This document shows, piece after piece, positions 1 through 7,333 of a DNA stretch of 12,976 nt (its first letter is position 1; each line of letters begins with the position of its first letter). The DNA is taken from positions 1 through 12,976 of the forward strand of contig JBLIBC010000043.1 of assembly GCA_047632015.1 (NCBI GenBank), given 5' to 3'. The notes beneath the pieces are model-generated. The model searched no databases, was not told the DNA's origin, and was given only the letters and a program-made list of their open reading frames with translations. The DNA is from JBLIAZ01 sp047632015 (lineage in GTDB: Bacteria > Bacteroidota > Bacteroidia > Flavobacteriales_C > GCA-002722245). Made by a program: the position numbers and the translations under genes.

Positions 1-1
1 C

Positions 2-772
2 ATAAGTTACGACGGAAATAACTATCGGGGTTGGCAAAGACAGGCCGAGGCAAAATCGGTACAAGAGACTATCGAAAAAAGTTTGTCTAAAATATTCAAA
101 ACTCATGTGACTGTATATGGATGCGGGAGAACTGATGCTGGTGTCCACGCTTCACAATACATGCTTCACATCAATTTAGATGATCTTTTAACTTTTGACT
201 TAAAGTTTAGACTGAATAAAAACTTACCAAATGATATAGTGGTGTATGATGTCGTAAAAATGCAAGACAAGCAACATGCAAGATTTGACGCCACATCTAG
301 AACCTACGACTACTTTATTCATTTCCAGAATGATCCTGTCCTAAACAAATACAGCTCCTTGTACGAAAAGGAAAACTTAAATTTTGAAAGCATGAGTAAA
401 GCTGTAAAACTACTAATGAAAGGAAACGACTTTCGTCACTTTTGCAAGCAGCCTGACATCCATGACAACACTCTTTGCAAAGTCTTCAGTGCGAATTTAT
501 TGGTTACTCCAAACCAAACTAGAATGCACTTCACCATGACTTCGAATCGATTTTTAAGAGGAATGATGAGAATTATTGTAGACAGTATCATCCAAGTTGG
601 AACTGGGGAATTATCTACAGATAATTTTCAAGACATGTTGGATAACAATTGCCCTGAAACTGAAAAACATCCTGCACATCCTAATGGGCTTTTCCTTTCT
701 AAAATTGAATACCCCTACTTGAGTTTGCCCGAAAAAGAAAACATTTGCACTTTACTGAAGCAAGGTTACTGA
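2..772 (+). CDS. truA: tRNA pseudouridine(38-40) synthase TruA, 5'-truncated by window edge
   Basis: TruA converts uridines 38-40 in the tRNA anticodon arm to pseudouridine in the cytosol. The open frame runs from base 2 (no start codon in the window), giving 256 residues; the family is about 250-270, so only a few N-terminal residues are missing. The first residues, ISYDGNNYRGWQRQ, match the family's N-terminal signature. The catalytic loop CGRTDAGVHA is intact, with the nucleophilic Asp codon at 134-136. Later family blocks are RTYDYFIH, the FRHFCK segment and the C-terminal NRFLRGMMR block. A TTG at 83 could be read as a start but would delete conserved sequence, so it is rejected. The gene converges on the minus-strand operon and ends 272 bp before it. 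It appears intact and is a housekeeping flank, not part of the operon. Confidence 0.97.
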   Translation: MSYDGNNYRGWQRQAEAKSVQETIEKSLSKIFKTHVTVYGCGRTDAGVHASQYMLHINLDDLLTFDLKFRLNKNLPNDIVVYDVVKMQDKQHARFDATSRTYDYFIHFQNDPVLNKYSSLYEKENLNFESMSKAVKLLMKGNDFRHFCKQPDIHDNTLCKVFSANLLVTPNQTRMHFTMTSNRFLRGMMRIIVDSIIQVGTGELSTDNFQDMLDNNCPETEKHPAHPNGLFLSKIEYPYLSLPEKENICTLLKQGY

Positions 773-853
773 GCCTCAACATCGTTGGTTATTTCGGTCA
801 ATTTAAAAGCTATACGATTCCAGTTAAAACGTAGTCAATACTGATTTTAACGA

Positions 854-884
854 AATTGTAAACCCTTTTCCGTTAATTGTAAAC
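854..884. repeat. 10-bp direct repeat AATTGTAAAC, two copies 21 bp apart
   Basis: AATTGTAAAC occurs at 854-863 and again at 875-884, two helical turns apart, in the gap between the convergent truA and operon ends. An inverted AATTGT/ACAATT pair (875-880 and 895-900) follows. I see no gene in the gap. The sequence is AT-rich, so chance is possible. Confidence 0.3.
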
Positions 885-967
885 ACAGGTAAGCACAATT
901 GGAGTTTCTTTACCGTAAGTTAAGTTAAGCGCAGGTGGAGATCTGCAAAATTAAGTGTATAGGTTGT

Positions 968-1001
968 AAAGAGGTTAAATAGTAGTGCATTTAACCTCTT
1001 T
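968..1001 (+). terminator. Hairpin terminator between truA and the operon
   Basis: A perfect 13-bp stem (968-980 with 989-1001) encloses an 8-base loop. On the plus strand it is followed by a T-rich run, TTCTTTTTCC, as expected for an intrinsic terminator of truA transcripts. On the minus strand only three T residues follow, so termination of the operon here is plausible but weaker. Confidence 0.75.
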
Positions 1002-1044
1002 TCTTTTTCCAATATCTCGTAAACATCCAATCATAATAATTCTA

Positions 1045-1971
1045 CTAAATTTTATCTTTTGAGGTATTGAAGATAAACTTCATTCCACTCATCCGTTTTA
1101 CTTTTTTTAGGTACTCAAAAAAGCAAATTGCATTGTCGTCCCTGATAATTACTTTTTCCAAATAGTATGCTGGCACTGATGGATAAGCATGATGTGCTTC
1201 GTGCAAGTTGAAGTTCAAAAACAATAATTTACTTACCCATTTACCAAACAATATACTGCGTGTATATTTAACCTGATCAAGGTACTTAATTGGTTTTACC
1301 ACATTATTTCCTGCAACAGGTATTTCAATATGAGAATGCTGGCTTAATATAAATAAGTCACTTATAATTAAACTCAGCACATATGCAGGAATTATATATA
1401 CTAGAATAAAACCCCAAGCATACCAGCATATTGCTACATACAGTATTAACTGAATGATGATGTTCAAGTATATATTTACTAATTTATTAGACCTCACGTG
1501 CTTTTTTATTTTTTTAATTCCCCAGTAATTTCCTAATCGATAAGCTACAGTGAAAAGCGGGATAAAAAAGAACCAAGAAACATTTACTACTGATCGCAAC
1601 AACAAGTTGTATTTTGGACTTACCGTGCCTTCAGTAGTCGGATCTTTATCCCTGAACCCTGTCCACTTATGATGTAAATTATGAATCTCTACCCAACTTT
1701 TAAACGGAATCAAAGAAATAAAACCCATTAAGAATCCAATTGCCTTATTTAATATTTTAGATTTAAAATAGCTTTGATGCCCGCATTCATGCAACAAAAT
1801 GAAACATTGAAATAAAAATATTGACAACGTAACTTGCCCTATAATATACCAAAAAAAGGTATCGAAGTAAAACAGAAATAAAACTGAACTCGTGACAAAA
1901 AGAAAAGGACCAGCAATAAATAACAATGCTTTACCTGCTGATGGACGATATTTATTATTAACCTGATCCAT
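1045..1971 (-). CDS. Membrane fatty-acid desaturase (di-iron, three His boxes), last gene of operon
   Basis: This 308-residue integral membrane protein belongs to the fatty-acid desaturase/hydroxylase superfamily, which uses a di-iron centre and O2 to insert a double bond or hydroxyl into a lipid chain. All His boxes are present: HECGH at 61-65, HNLHH at 97-101, QHSH at 211-214 and HEAHH at 257-261. Hydrophobic spans lie at about 15-36, 39-60, 76-92, 128-146 and 165-205, giving the usual topology with the His boxes on the cytosolic face. FRDKDPTT after box 2 is also typical of the family. Its ATG overlaps the stop of the acyltransferase by one base. Regiochemistry and substrate cannot be deduced; carotenoid hydroxylase or ketolase activity is possible but the pattern fits acyl desaturases better. 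Confidence 0.88.
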   Translation of the reverse strand: MDQVNNKYRPSAGKALLFIAGPFLFVTSSVLFLFYFDTFFWYIIGQVTLSIFLFQCFILLHECGHQSYFKSKILNKAIGFLMGFISLIPFKSWVEIHNLHHKWTGFRDKDPTTEGTVSPKYNLLLRSVVNVSWFFFIPLFTVAYRLGNYWGIKKIKKHVRSNKLVNIYLNIIIQLILYVAICWYAWGFILVYIIPAYVLSLIISDLFILSQHSHIEIPVAGNNVVKPIKYLDQVKYTRSILFGKWVSKLLFLNFNLHEAHHAYPSVPAYYLEKVIIRDDNAICFFEYLKKVKRMSGMKFIFNTSKDKI

Positions 1972-2717
1972 TAAATAATTTGTTTGTGATGTAATTGATT
2001 AAACTTGTTTACAAAGCGGCTTCTCATAAAGTCAACATTCTTTTCCAAATCATCCTCATTCCAATTAATTGTATCAACTTCTTCCATTATTTCAAGTTTC
2101 AATATCCCTCTTTTAAAGTACTTGTATTTGTTAAATGGATTTGACTCTTCAGGAACATAAATGAACATTGGAAGAATAGTCATTTTACTATTCATCGCCA
2201 TTCTATAAACACCTTTATTGAACATATCAACACCATGATGATGATTATGCACCCCTTCTGATGCCCCAGCAATGTTTAATTTCCCGTCGCGAATGACTTG
2301 TTCTATTTTTTCAAAAAACAAAGATCTTCGTTTGGGATGTTTCTTTTGCGGAATGTACCGAACACCAATTCCGTAAGCCGATAAGGTTAACGGGATTATT
2401 TTAAGTGTTTTTTCAGAAAGTATAAATGACGTTGTGGAAAGCCCTAAAGCTGTTAAAGCAAAAATATCCAGGTACGAATTATGATTAAAAGTAATAAATG
2501 TACCTGCTTTAGTAATATTGATCGATTTAGGCAATTCCAATTTAATTCCGACTATTTGTAGAATAACTTTGGATGACCACGCAATTAAATACTTGCGATT
2601 AAAAGGAACCAATCCTCCAAATGAAATCAATCGTAACAACGCAGCAAATGTACCTGTTAAGGTCAAAAAAGAAAACACAACTGTTAGCTGTAGTATGTTT
2701 TTTATCGAATTCGACAT
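1971..2717 (-). CDS. PlsC-type 1-acyl-glycerol-3-phosphate acyltransferase-like protein
   Basis: This is a membrane-associated acyltransferase of the PlsC/LPLAT family, which transfers an acyl chain from acyl-ACP or acyl-CoA to a lipid or polyol phosphate. With the ATG at 2717 it has 248 residues, close to the family norm. The catalytic HX4D motif is NHNSYLD (His79, Asp84). Block III is SEGVHN with Glu154, followed by FNKGVYRMA, and block IV is ILPMFIYVPE. A hydrophobic segment lies near the N-terminus (about 10-32). Block III departs from the usual PEGTRS: the Thr-Arg pair that contacts the acceptor phosphate is replaced by Val-His, so the acceptor may not be lysophosphatidate. A GTG at 2759 would add 14 residues but deepen the overlap with the methyltransferase to 58 bp; I prefer the ATG (16 bp). 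The stop overlaps the downstream desaturase start. Confidence 0.85.
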   Translation of the reverse strand: MSNSIKNILQLTVVFSFLTLTGTFAALLRLISFGGLVPFNRKYLIAWSSKVILQIVGIKLELPKSINITKAGTFITFNHNSYLDIFALTALGLSTTSFILSEKTLKIIPLTLSAYGIGVRYIPQKKHPKRRSLFFEKIEQVIRDGKLNIAGASEGVHNHHHGVDMFNKGVYRMAMNSKMTILPMFIYVPEESNPFNKYKYFKRGILKLEIMEEVDTINWNEDDLEKNVDFMRSRFVNKFNQLHHKQII

Positions 2718-3679
2718 ATCACTGTTTGCATTGATAGGTTTAATTTTTTCTGAAACCACAACATGGGAGTTAATAATAACTGTCCTAAAAAATATGGAAA
2801 TATAATTTTATCCAAATTCAAGCCCTTACCAAACAGCTTAAAGTAAAACCCAGTAAAAATGTAAAAATAAGGAGGGAAAGCCCCGTAGGGTAAGTGTTGT
2901 TCTATTTCAAAATCATGCTTTTTCAAAATATCTATGAACCTTTTTTTATCAAACAAAGCAGTGTGTTGAGGAGCCTGAACACCTGGCCATTTGCTTTTAA
3001 ACAATTTGAAGGTCACAGAATCTAGTCGAGGAACTTCTATGACAAGAACGCCATCCGGTTTTAGTAATTTCTTAGCAAACTCTAATGTTTTATTGGGGTC
3101 GTAATCGTGTTCAAAAAAGTGCCACATCGTAATAATGTCAAATGATTTTTCAGGTAAATTTTGCTCATAAAACAACCCTTCATGAAAATCAATTTTTTCA
3201 AAACCTGGGTAAGATAGGTCTTCCTTAAAGTCGACACCACTTATTTTACATCCATGTTTTTTTTCCATAAAAAGTAAAAAGGTTCCCACAGCGCAGCCAA
3301 CATCAAGTATTTTTGTTTCACTAGTGACTAGCTTGTACTTGTTTACTAGCTTATCTTTTTCTCGGTCATGCTTACTCATTGCATGCTTATACAAAGGTGT
3401 TAAAACTCCCCAGTTTTTCTTTTTACGATGCGCTATGTATTCGGAATCATAAAACTCTTTTATTTCATTAATTGGCAAACGAGGGTTTTGATATACTAAA
3501 TCACAATTTTTACATTTTACGTATAAAAACTCACCTTCCTTTCCTCCTAAATCATCTACTCCAACTAAGTATTTTTCACTCTGGTCACTGCCACACAAGT
3601 AGCAGTTCACTTTTTCAAAATGAAATCTTTCAGGATTATTTAATTCTTTGATTGCTTTCAAAGGGTCCAAATTGCTCAT
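2702..3679 (-). CDS. Class I SAM-dependent methyltransferase with N-terminal CxxC pairs
   Basis: This 325-residue protein has two parts. Residues 26-29 (CYLC) and 56-59 (CKNC) form a probable four-cysteine zinc knuckle, followed by LVYQNPR, an N-terminal module common in methyltransferases annotated for sugars, lipids and secondary products. The Rossmann methyltransferase domain follows, with the SAM-binding motif ILDVGCAVGT at 124-133, an acidic strand end SGVDF at 147-151, and MWHFFEHDYDP at 185-195 (Methyltransf_23-like). The last 60 residues are rich in aromatic and hydrophobic residues (FPPYFYIFTGFYF, LLLTPMLWF) and may rest on the membrane. It starts 3 bp after the UbiA-like gene and overlaps the acyltransferase. 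O-, N- or C-methylation cannot be decided; the setting suggests a lipid or quinone-like substrate. Confidence 0.85.
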   Translation of the reverse strand: MSNLDPLKAIKELNNPERFHFEKVNCYLCGSDQSEKYLVGVDDLGGKEGEFLYVKCKNCDLVYQNPRLPINEIKEFYDSEYIAHRKKKNWGVLTPLYKHAMSKHDREKDKLVNKYKLVTSETKILDVGCAVGTFLLFMEKKHGCKISGVDFKEDLSYPGFEKIDFHEGLFYEQNLPEKSFDIITMWHFFEHDYDPNKTLEFAKKLLKPDGVLVIEVPRLDSVTFKLFKSKWPGVQAPQHTALFDKKRFIDILKKHDFEIEQHLPYGAFPPYFYIFTGFYFKLFGKGLNLDKIIFPYFLGQLLLTPMLWFQKKLNLSMQTVICRIR

Positions 3680-3682
3680 AAT

Positions 3683-4378
3683 TTAAATGATTATTCTTAT
3701 TGTAAAAAATAGTATTATTATAAAATACGGGATAAATTTCCAGTTAAAAAACAACAAGATAGCACTTGCTGTGTAGGCAACAACATGTAATATTAAGTCT
3801 TCAGAGAAATTAGAAATAGACACAAGTAGTAAGTAGGCTGCAGTTAGCAATGCCATTTTTACGATCACATTTGACTTGTTATCGTCAATCAATTCAAACA
3901 GGACAAACATAGCCAGTAAAGCCAAAGGTAAAACTGTTAACTCTTCCATTAGTAATGCAGCAACAAAAGCGTATTTAACCAGTGGCAAAAGAAACCGGAA
4001 GAATTCAAACTTAAAAAGCAACAAGTAAAGGACAAAATTGCCAACAAAATAGGAAACCAAAGCCGCCCCTATGTGATGTTCAATTACAATAGTAACTGCA
4101 GACAACCCTATCATTGAAATTATCACATATATTATTAATGATTTTTGGACATCACGATCAGTATAAGATCTGTTTTCCTTTTTTGAATCAAGTTTGAAGC
4201 TGAAAAGATCATCAAACAACCTCATGGTTATTAAAAACACAGATATCAAGATCACCACTCCAATCGACCTATAATCTGTATGCACATCTCCTGCGCCTAG
4301 CCAATACAATAGCAAAGAAAGAATAATCCACATTGGAAAATTAATTCTTTCTCTGAAGTATGTAATCAAATTATTCAT
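3683..4378 (-). CDS. Small UbiA-like integral membrane protein with degenerate Asp motif
   Basis: This is a 231-residue, very hydrophobic protein with about eight to nine membrane spans (roughly 14-30, 37-55, 79-98, 103-122, 127-145, 147-163, 172-190, 193-211, 214-231). After the second span comes RLFDDLFSFKLD (53-64). Its position and spacing match the first aspartate motif of UbiA prenyltransferases (NDxxDxxxD), which bind Mg-diphosphate. The Asp-Asp start (56-57) and the last Asp (64) are kept, but the middle Asp is Ser60. A weak second acidic spot, ELIDDNKSN at 162-170, sits where UbiA proteins have their second motif. At 231 residues it is shorter than typical UbiA enzymes (about 290). 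The UbiA link is an inference from one motif and topology; transferase activity may be altered or lost. It overlaps the dikinase stop by 8 bp. Confidence 0.6.
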   Translation of the reverse strand: MNNLITYFRERINFPMWIILSLLLYWLGAGDVHTDYRSIGVVILISVFLITMRLFDDLFSFKLDSKKENRSYTDRDVQKSLIIYVIISMIGLSAVTIVIEHHIGAALVSYFVGNFVLYLLLFKFEFFRFLLPLVKYAFVAALLMEELTVLPLALLAMFVLFELIDDNKSNVIVKMALLTAAYLLLVSISNFSEDLILHVVAYTASAILLFFNWKFIPYFIIILFFTIRIII

Positions 4379-6818
4379 CGATAAGTGTTATTTCGCCCGT
4401 ATCCGCATTTAAACAAATCATTTGCCCATCTTTAATTTTACTTGTCACATCCTTGACCCCAACAACAGCAGGAATCCCAAACTCTCTTGATACGATAGCA
4501 CCGTGTGAAAGCATCCCTCCTCTTTCCACAGCAAGTCCACTGATCAAGGGAAAAACAACTATCCAACCTGGATCGGTTTGTCTAGTGATTAATATATCTC
4601 CTTGTTCAATTTTTCCTGCTTCCATAATTGAATCTAGCACCCTAGCCCTAGCAGTTACTTTTCCGCCACAAGCGCTCATGCCTTTCATTACTTTTTCATT
4701 ATCATCTTTTGCATTCCCTTTTTTTGTTTCAACAGGTTGATAATCTCCTCCATTTACACAAGAAAACTCATCAGGAAACTTCATTTCTTTTTGCACTGCA
4801 TGTGCTTTTTTCAAATTTGAAACATTTGTTTTGTTGGCGTTTGGTATCATACTCGAGGAATTCAATAACTCGATGATTTCTTGATACCTCATAAAAAGAA
4901 TGTCCTCTTGCTCGAGTAACCAATCTCTTCTTTTAAATTCCTTCCCGCATTTTTTGATTAATTTTTTAAGTTCATAATAAAGCAAAGCTTGTTTCAGCCT
5001 AACTCTTTCTCGTGATTTGATACCATTAGTAGCTAGTTTTACAATTAATTTCAAAAAGAACACATGTAAAATAGCTATTGGTGGAAAAAACCAGTATTTC
5101 TTCCAAATATGTCGTTTAAAATCAGACATGACTTGTTCACGTTCTTCTGCTTTATTTTGCAGTAGTACTCTTGGATCTTTGTCAGGAAATTTATCGTACT
5201 GCTGAAGGAGTGAAATAAATTTTTCAGGATCGTCAGTGTAATTCTTAGTAGTTAACATCAACTCTCCTGAACATCGAAAACCCCATTCTGAAATGTATTT
5301 GCTAATCAATTCGATTGGTAAAACACCTCCTGTGTTTAATTTAATTTCTTCCCAAAACTCATTAGAACTTAGAGATAAAAATTTGTGATATAGGTTTTTA
5401 TCAGACCTCATCGCAACTAATATATCATGAATCAATAAAATTGGCTCTGTACTAACCAAATCTGGGATTGCCTGAATTAATTTATTATGAACTTTGGTAG
5501 CATCGTCACTATAATGCTTTTCACAAATAACACCTAAAATACCGTGATGAACCATTGCAAAGAAATCAGCTAAAGACGCTTTGTACCAGCTGTGCATTCT
5601 GATTTCTACAAACGAGTGAAAAGAACTTTTTAATTCATCAAAAGACACAGCACTACTGGATTTATCTTTGAATTCGTCTACCGTATTTTCAAATTGAAGT
5701 ACTGCCTTCTTTAGAGCTAAATTCTGTTTAATTACACTGATTGAAAATTTTATTTTTCCAAAAATAGATCCTTGCTTGCGTTCAATTGATTCATCATTAT
5801 GCCCTACAAAATCATTAAATGATTTCAGCAAGATGCTAGAGAATGGAGAAGACGAAAAAATGCGATAAATACTACTCATGTTGTAGTACATTTTACAAGC
5901 AAAAACGCCAATCACATTAGCATACGACGATTCTAATTCTTGAATACTACGTTCGGGTATTAAAAATAATTTTGATAAATTTTTGAAGTAATGGTAATAT
6001 GACTCTCTTGCAATGGAATACAGTAAGGGACTTATTGCTGTTGGATAATTCTCGTTAACATTCGTATTCGACCAATGAATTAATTCACCCTTTGCTATAG
6101 TAGTAACAGGTCTGCACTGTAATAAATAAAAAACGTGGTCTTTAATTGCCCACTCTATATCCAGGGCCATACCATAATCTGACTCCAACTTTTGTGAAAT
6201 CTCTATAGCCTCACCAAAACGATCTTCCTTTTTGGCCACCACAGCCCCCATAACTCTAACGTAGTTCAAAGTGGTAGGATGAACGTTCCCACTTACCAAA
6301 TTTTCACCATGACCATCAACATATTCAATTAACAATTCATTTTCGGCCATTGGATTCCTAGTGAATATTACTCCAGCAATGTCAGGTGATATTAATTCTT
6401 GAACAACAACGGCCATTCCATTGAGCACCTTCCCTGAACTTTGTTCATATGCTGCCACATTGCTTTTTCCGTAGGATTTCCAACAAGATTTAATGTTTTC
6501 AAGAATTGTTTCAAAACCATTACTTGATTGATACGATTCCAACTGACCTGCAAATGAGCTGTCCGCAGAATCTTCACCGATTGCAGAACTCCTTACCATG
6601 TACTTTTTAGATCCTATAGTTGCAAGCGCCTCTTTTAATTCAGTGATAAAATCCTTGTTAAAAGTTGATTCATTTTCAAGGTAATCTTGATGTACTGATT
6701 TAACAATAACAAAGCCTTGAGGGACATTATAACCTTTACGTATCATATCGGACAAATAGAAAGCTTTAGCTCCACAATTGCCCTTATCCAATTTATCTGA
6801 AAGGTATTTAATACGCAT
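4371..6818 (-). CDS. Phosphohistidine dikinase of rifampin-phosphotransferase/PEP-synthase type
   Basis: This 815-residue enzyme has three parts. Residues 1-245 are an ATP-grasp (PPDK_N) domain: the VPQGFVIV segment at 32-39, RSSAIGEDSADSSFAGQ at 76-92, FTRNP at 152-156, DIEWA at 220-224 and QCRPV at 234-238. Residues 246-700 are a divergent central domain with the SRERVR block (602-607) and EDILFMRYQEI block (638-648) typical of rifampin-phosphotransferase-like proteins, plus a hydrophobic stretch at 575-596. Residues 715-815 are the mobile phosphohistidine domain, RGGMLSHGAIVSRE, with His772 carrying the phosphate. The pyruvate-binding barrel found at the C-terminus of PEP synthase is absent, so the acceptor must bind the central domain. 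In this family ATP gives its beta phosphate, via His, to a hydroxyl group. PigC-like ATP-dependent condensation is an alternative. The substrate is unknown; the operon suggests a lipid alcohol. Confidence 0.88.
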   Translation of the reverse strand: MRIKYLSDKLDKGNCGAKAFYLSDMIRKGYNVPQGFVIVKSVHQDYLENESTFNKDFITELKEALATIGSKKYMVRSSAIGEDSADSSFAGQLESYQSSNGFETILENIKSCWKSYGKSNVAAYEQSSGKVLNGMAVVVQELISPDIAGVIFTRNPMAENELLIEYVDGHGENLVSGNVHPTTLNYVRVMGAVVAKKEDRFGEAIEISQKLESDYGMALDIEWAIKDHVFYLLQCRPVTTIAKGELIHWSNTNVNENYPTAISPLLYSIARESYYHYFKNLSKLFLIPERSIQELESSYANVIGVFACKMYYNMSSIYRIFSSSPFSSILLKSFNDFVGHNDESIERKQGSIFGKIKFSISVIKQNLALKKAVLQFENTVDEFKDKSSSAVSFDELKSSFHSFVEIRMHSWYKASLADFFAMVHHGILGVICEKHYSDDATKVHNKLIQAIPDLVSTEPILLIHDILVAMRSDKNLYHKFLSLSSNEFWEEIKLNTGGVLPIELISKYISEWGFRCSGELMLTTKNYTDDPEKFISLLQQYDKFPDKDPRVLLQNKAEEREQVMSDFKRHIWKKYWFFPPIAILHVFFLKLIVKLATNGIKSRERVRLKQALLYYELKKLIKKCGKEFKRRDWLLEQEDILFMRYQEIIELLNSSSMIPNANKTNVSNLKKAHAVQKEMKFPDEFSCVNGGDYQPVETKKGNAKDDNEKVMKGMSACGGKVTARARVLDSIMEAGKIEQGDILITRQTDPGWIVVFPLISGLAVERGGMLSHGAIVSREFGIPAVVGVKDVTSKIKDGQMICLNADTGEITLIDE

Positions 6819-7333
6819 TAAAAGCTTTTTTTAATTTTTAAATAAACCAACAATTTGGATATCAAAACATGAGTTAAAAACAATATTAAGTACATTAAAA
6901 ATGCATCCTTTCCAGTGACATAACCAAGTAAGTAATACACTAAGCACAATCCTGAGGTAGAATCAGATTTATCAATCCACCAGAAAAAATATTTAAATCG
7001 TTGATGATTATCACCTGCTTTAATTCCAACCTTTCTTTTTAAATACGAATTAGGAAGTTCAAATACTAAATATATAAATCCAAATACTGCACCTAATACA
7101 ATTGGAGCTTCCAATTTAAAGCCAAGCAGTATATTGCATAATGTTAATAATATTGCATTTGCTGTGATCATGAAAACAAAGCCTCTCCATGTCTTATTTT
7201 TACCAAACAGCCTTGCAGATATCGAAATAGACAGAAAGCTCCACAAGTCCTTTTTAACTGCAATCATATGTAATATGTTGCTAACAATGAGTGGAAGTCC
7301 TATTATAAGACAATGTCTAACCAGCTCATTCAT
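6818..7333 (-). CDS. CarS-like CDP-archaeol synthase family membrane cytidylyltransferase
   Basis: This is a 171-residue integral membrane protein with about five spans (5-25, 53-71, 76-93, 126-141, 145-165). Its conserved blocks fit the CarS/DUF46 family: LFGKNKTWRG at 42-51, then ELPNSYLKRKVGIKAGD at 92-108 (the family has GDxxxSxxKR, here with Glu in place of Asp), and WIDKSDSTSG at 119-128 with the paired acidic residues Asp121 and Asp124 that bind metal-CTP. CarS uses CTP and archaeal di-ether phosphate to make CDP-archaeol and is the archaeal counterpart of CdsA; bacterial homologues exist with mostly unknown substrates. The length matches the family. It overlaps the upstream reductase-kinase gene by 8 bp and shares one base with the dikinase start. 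Related folds include phytol and dolichol kinases, so lipid-alcohol kinase activity cannot be excluded. Confidence 0.78.
   Translation of the reverse strand: MNELVRHCLIIGLPLIVSNILHMIAVKKDLWSFLSISISARLFGKNKTWRGFVFMITANAILLTLCNILLGFKLEAPIVLGAVFGFIYLVFELPNSYLKRKVGIKAGDNHQRFKYFFWWIDKSDSTSGLCLVYYLLGYVTGKDAFLMYLILFLTHVLISKLLVYLKIKKSF

Noticed and set aside
83..85. TTG at 83 as the truA start
   Set aside because: The frame is open to the window edge, and the upstream residues are the conserved TruA N-terminus (YDGxxYxGWQRQ).
2718..2759. GTG start at 2759 for the acyltransferase
   Set aside because: It adds 14 residues with no family feature and makes a 58-bp overlap with the methyltransferase. The ATG at 2717 gives a normal length and a 16-bp overlap. 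It remains an alternative.
4371..6818. Phosphoenolpyruvate synthase of central metabolism
   Set aside because: The protein ends directly after the phosphohistidine domain; the C-terminal pyruvate-binding barrel required for PEP synthesis is missing.
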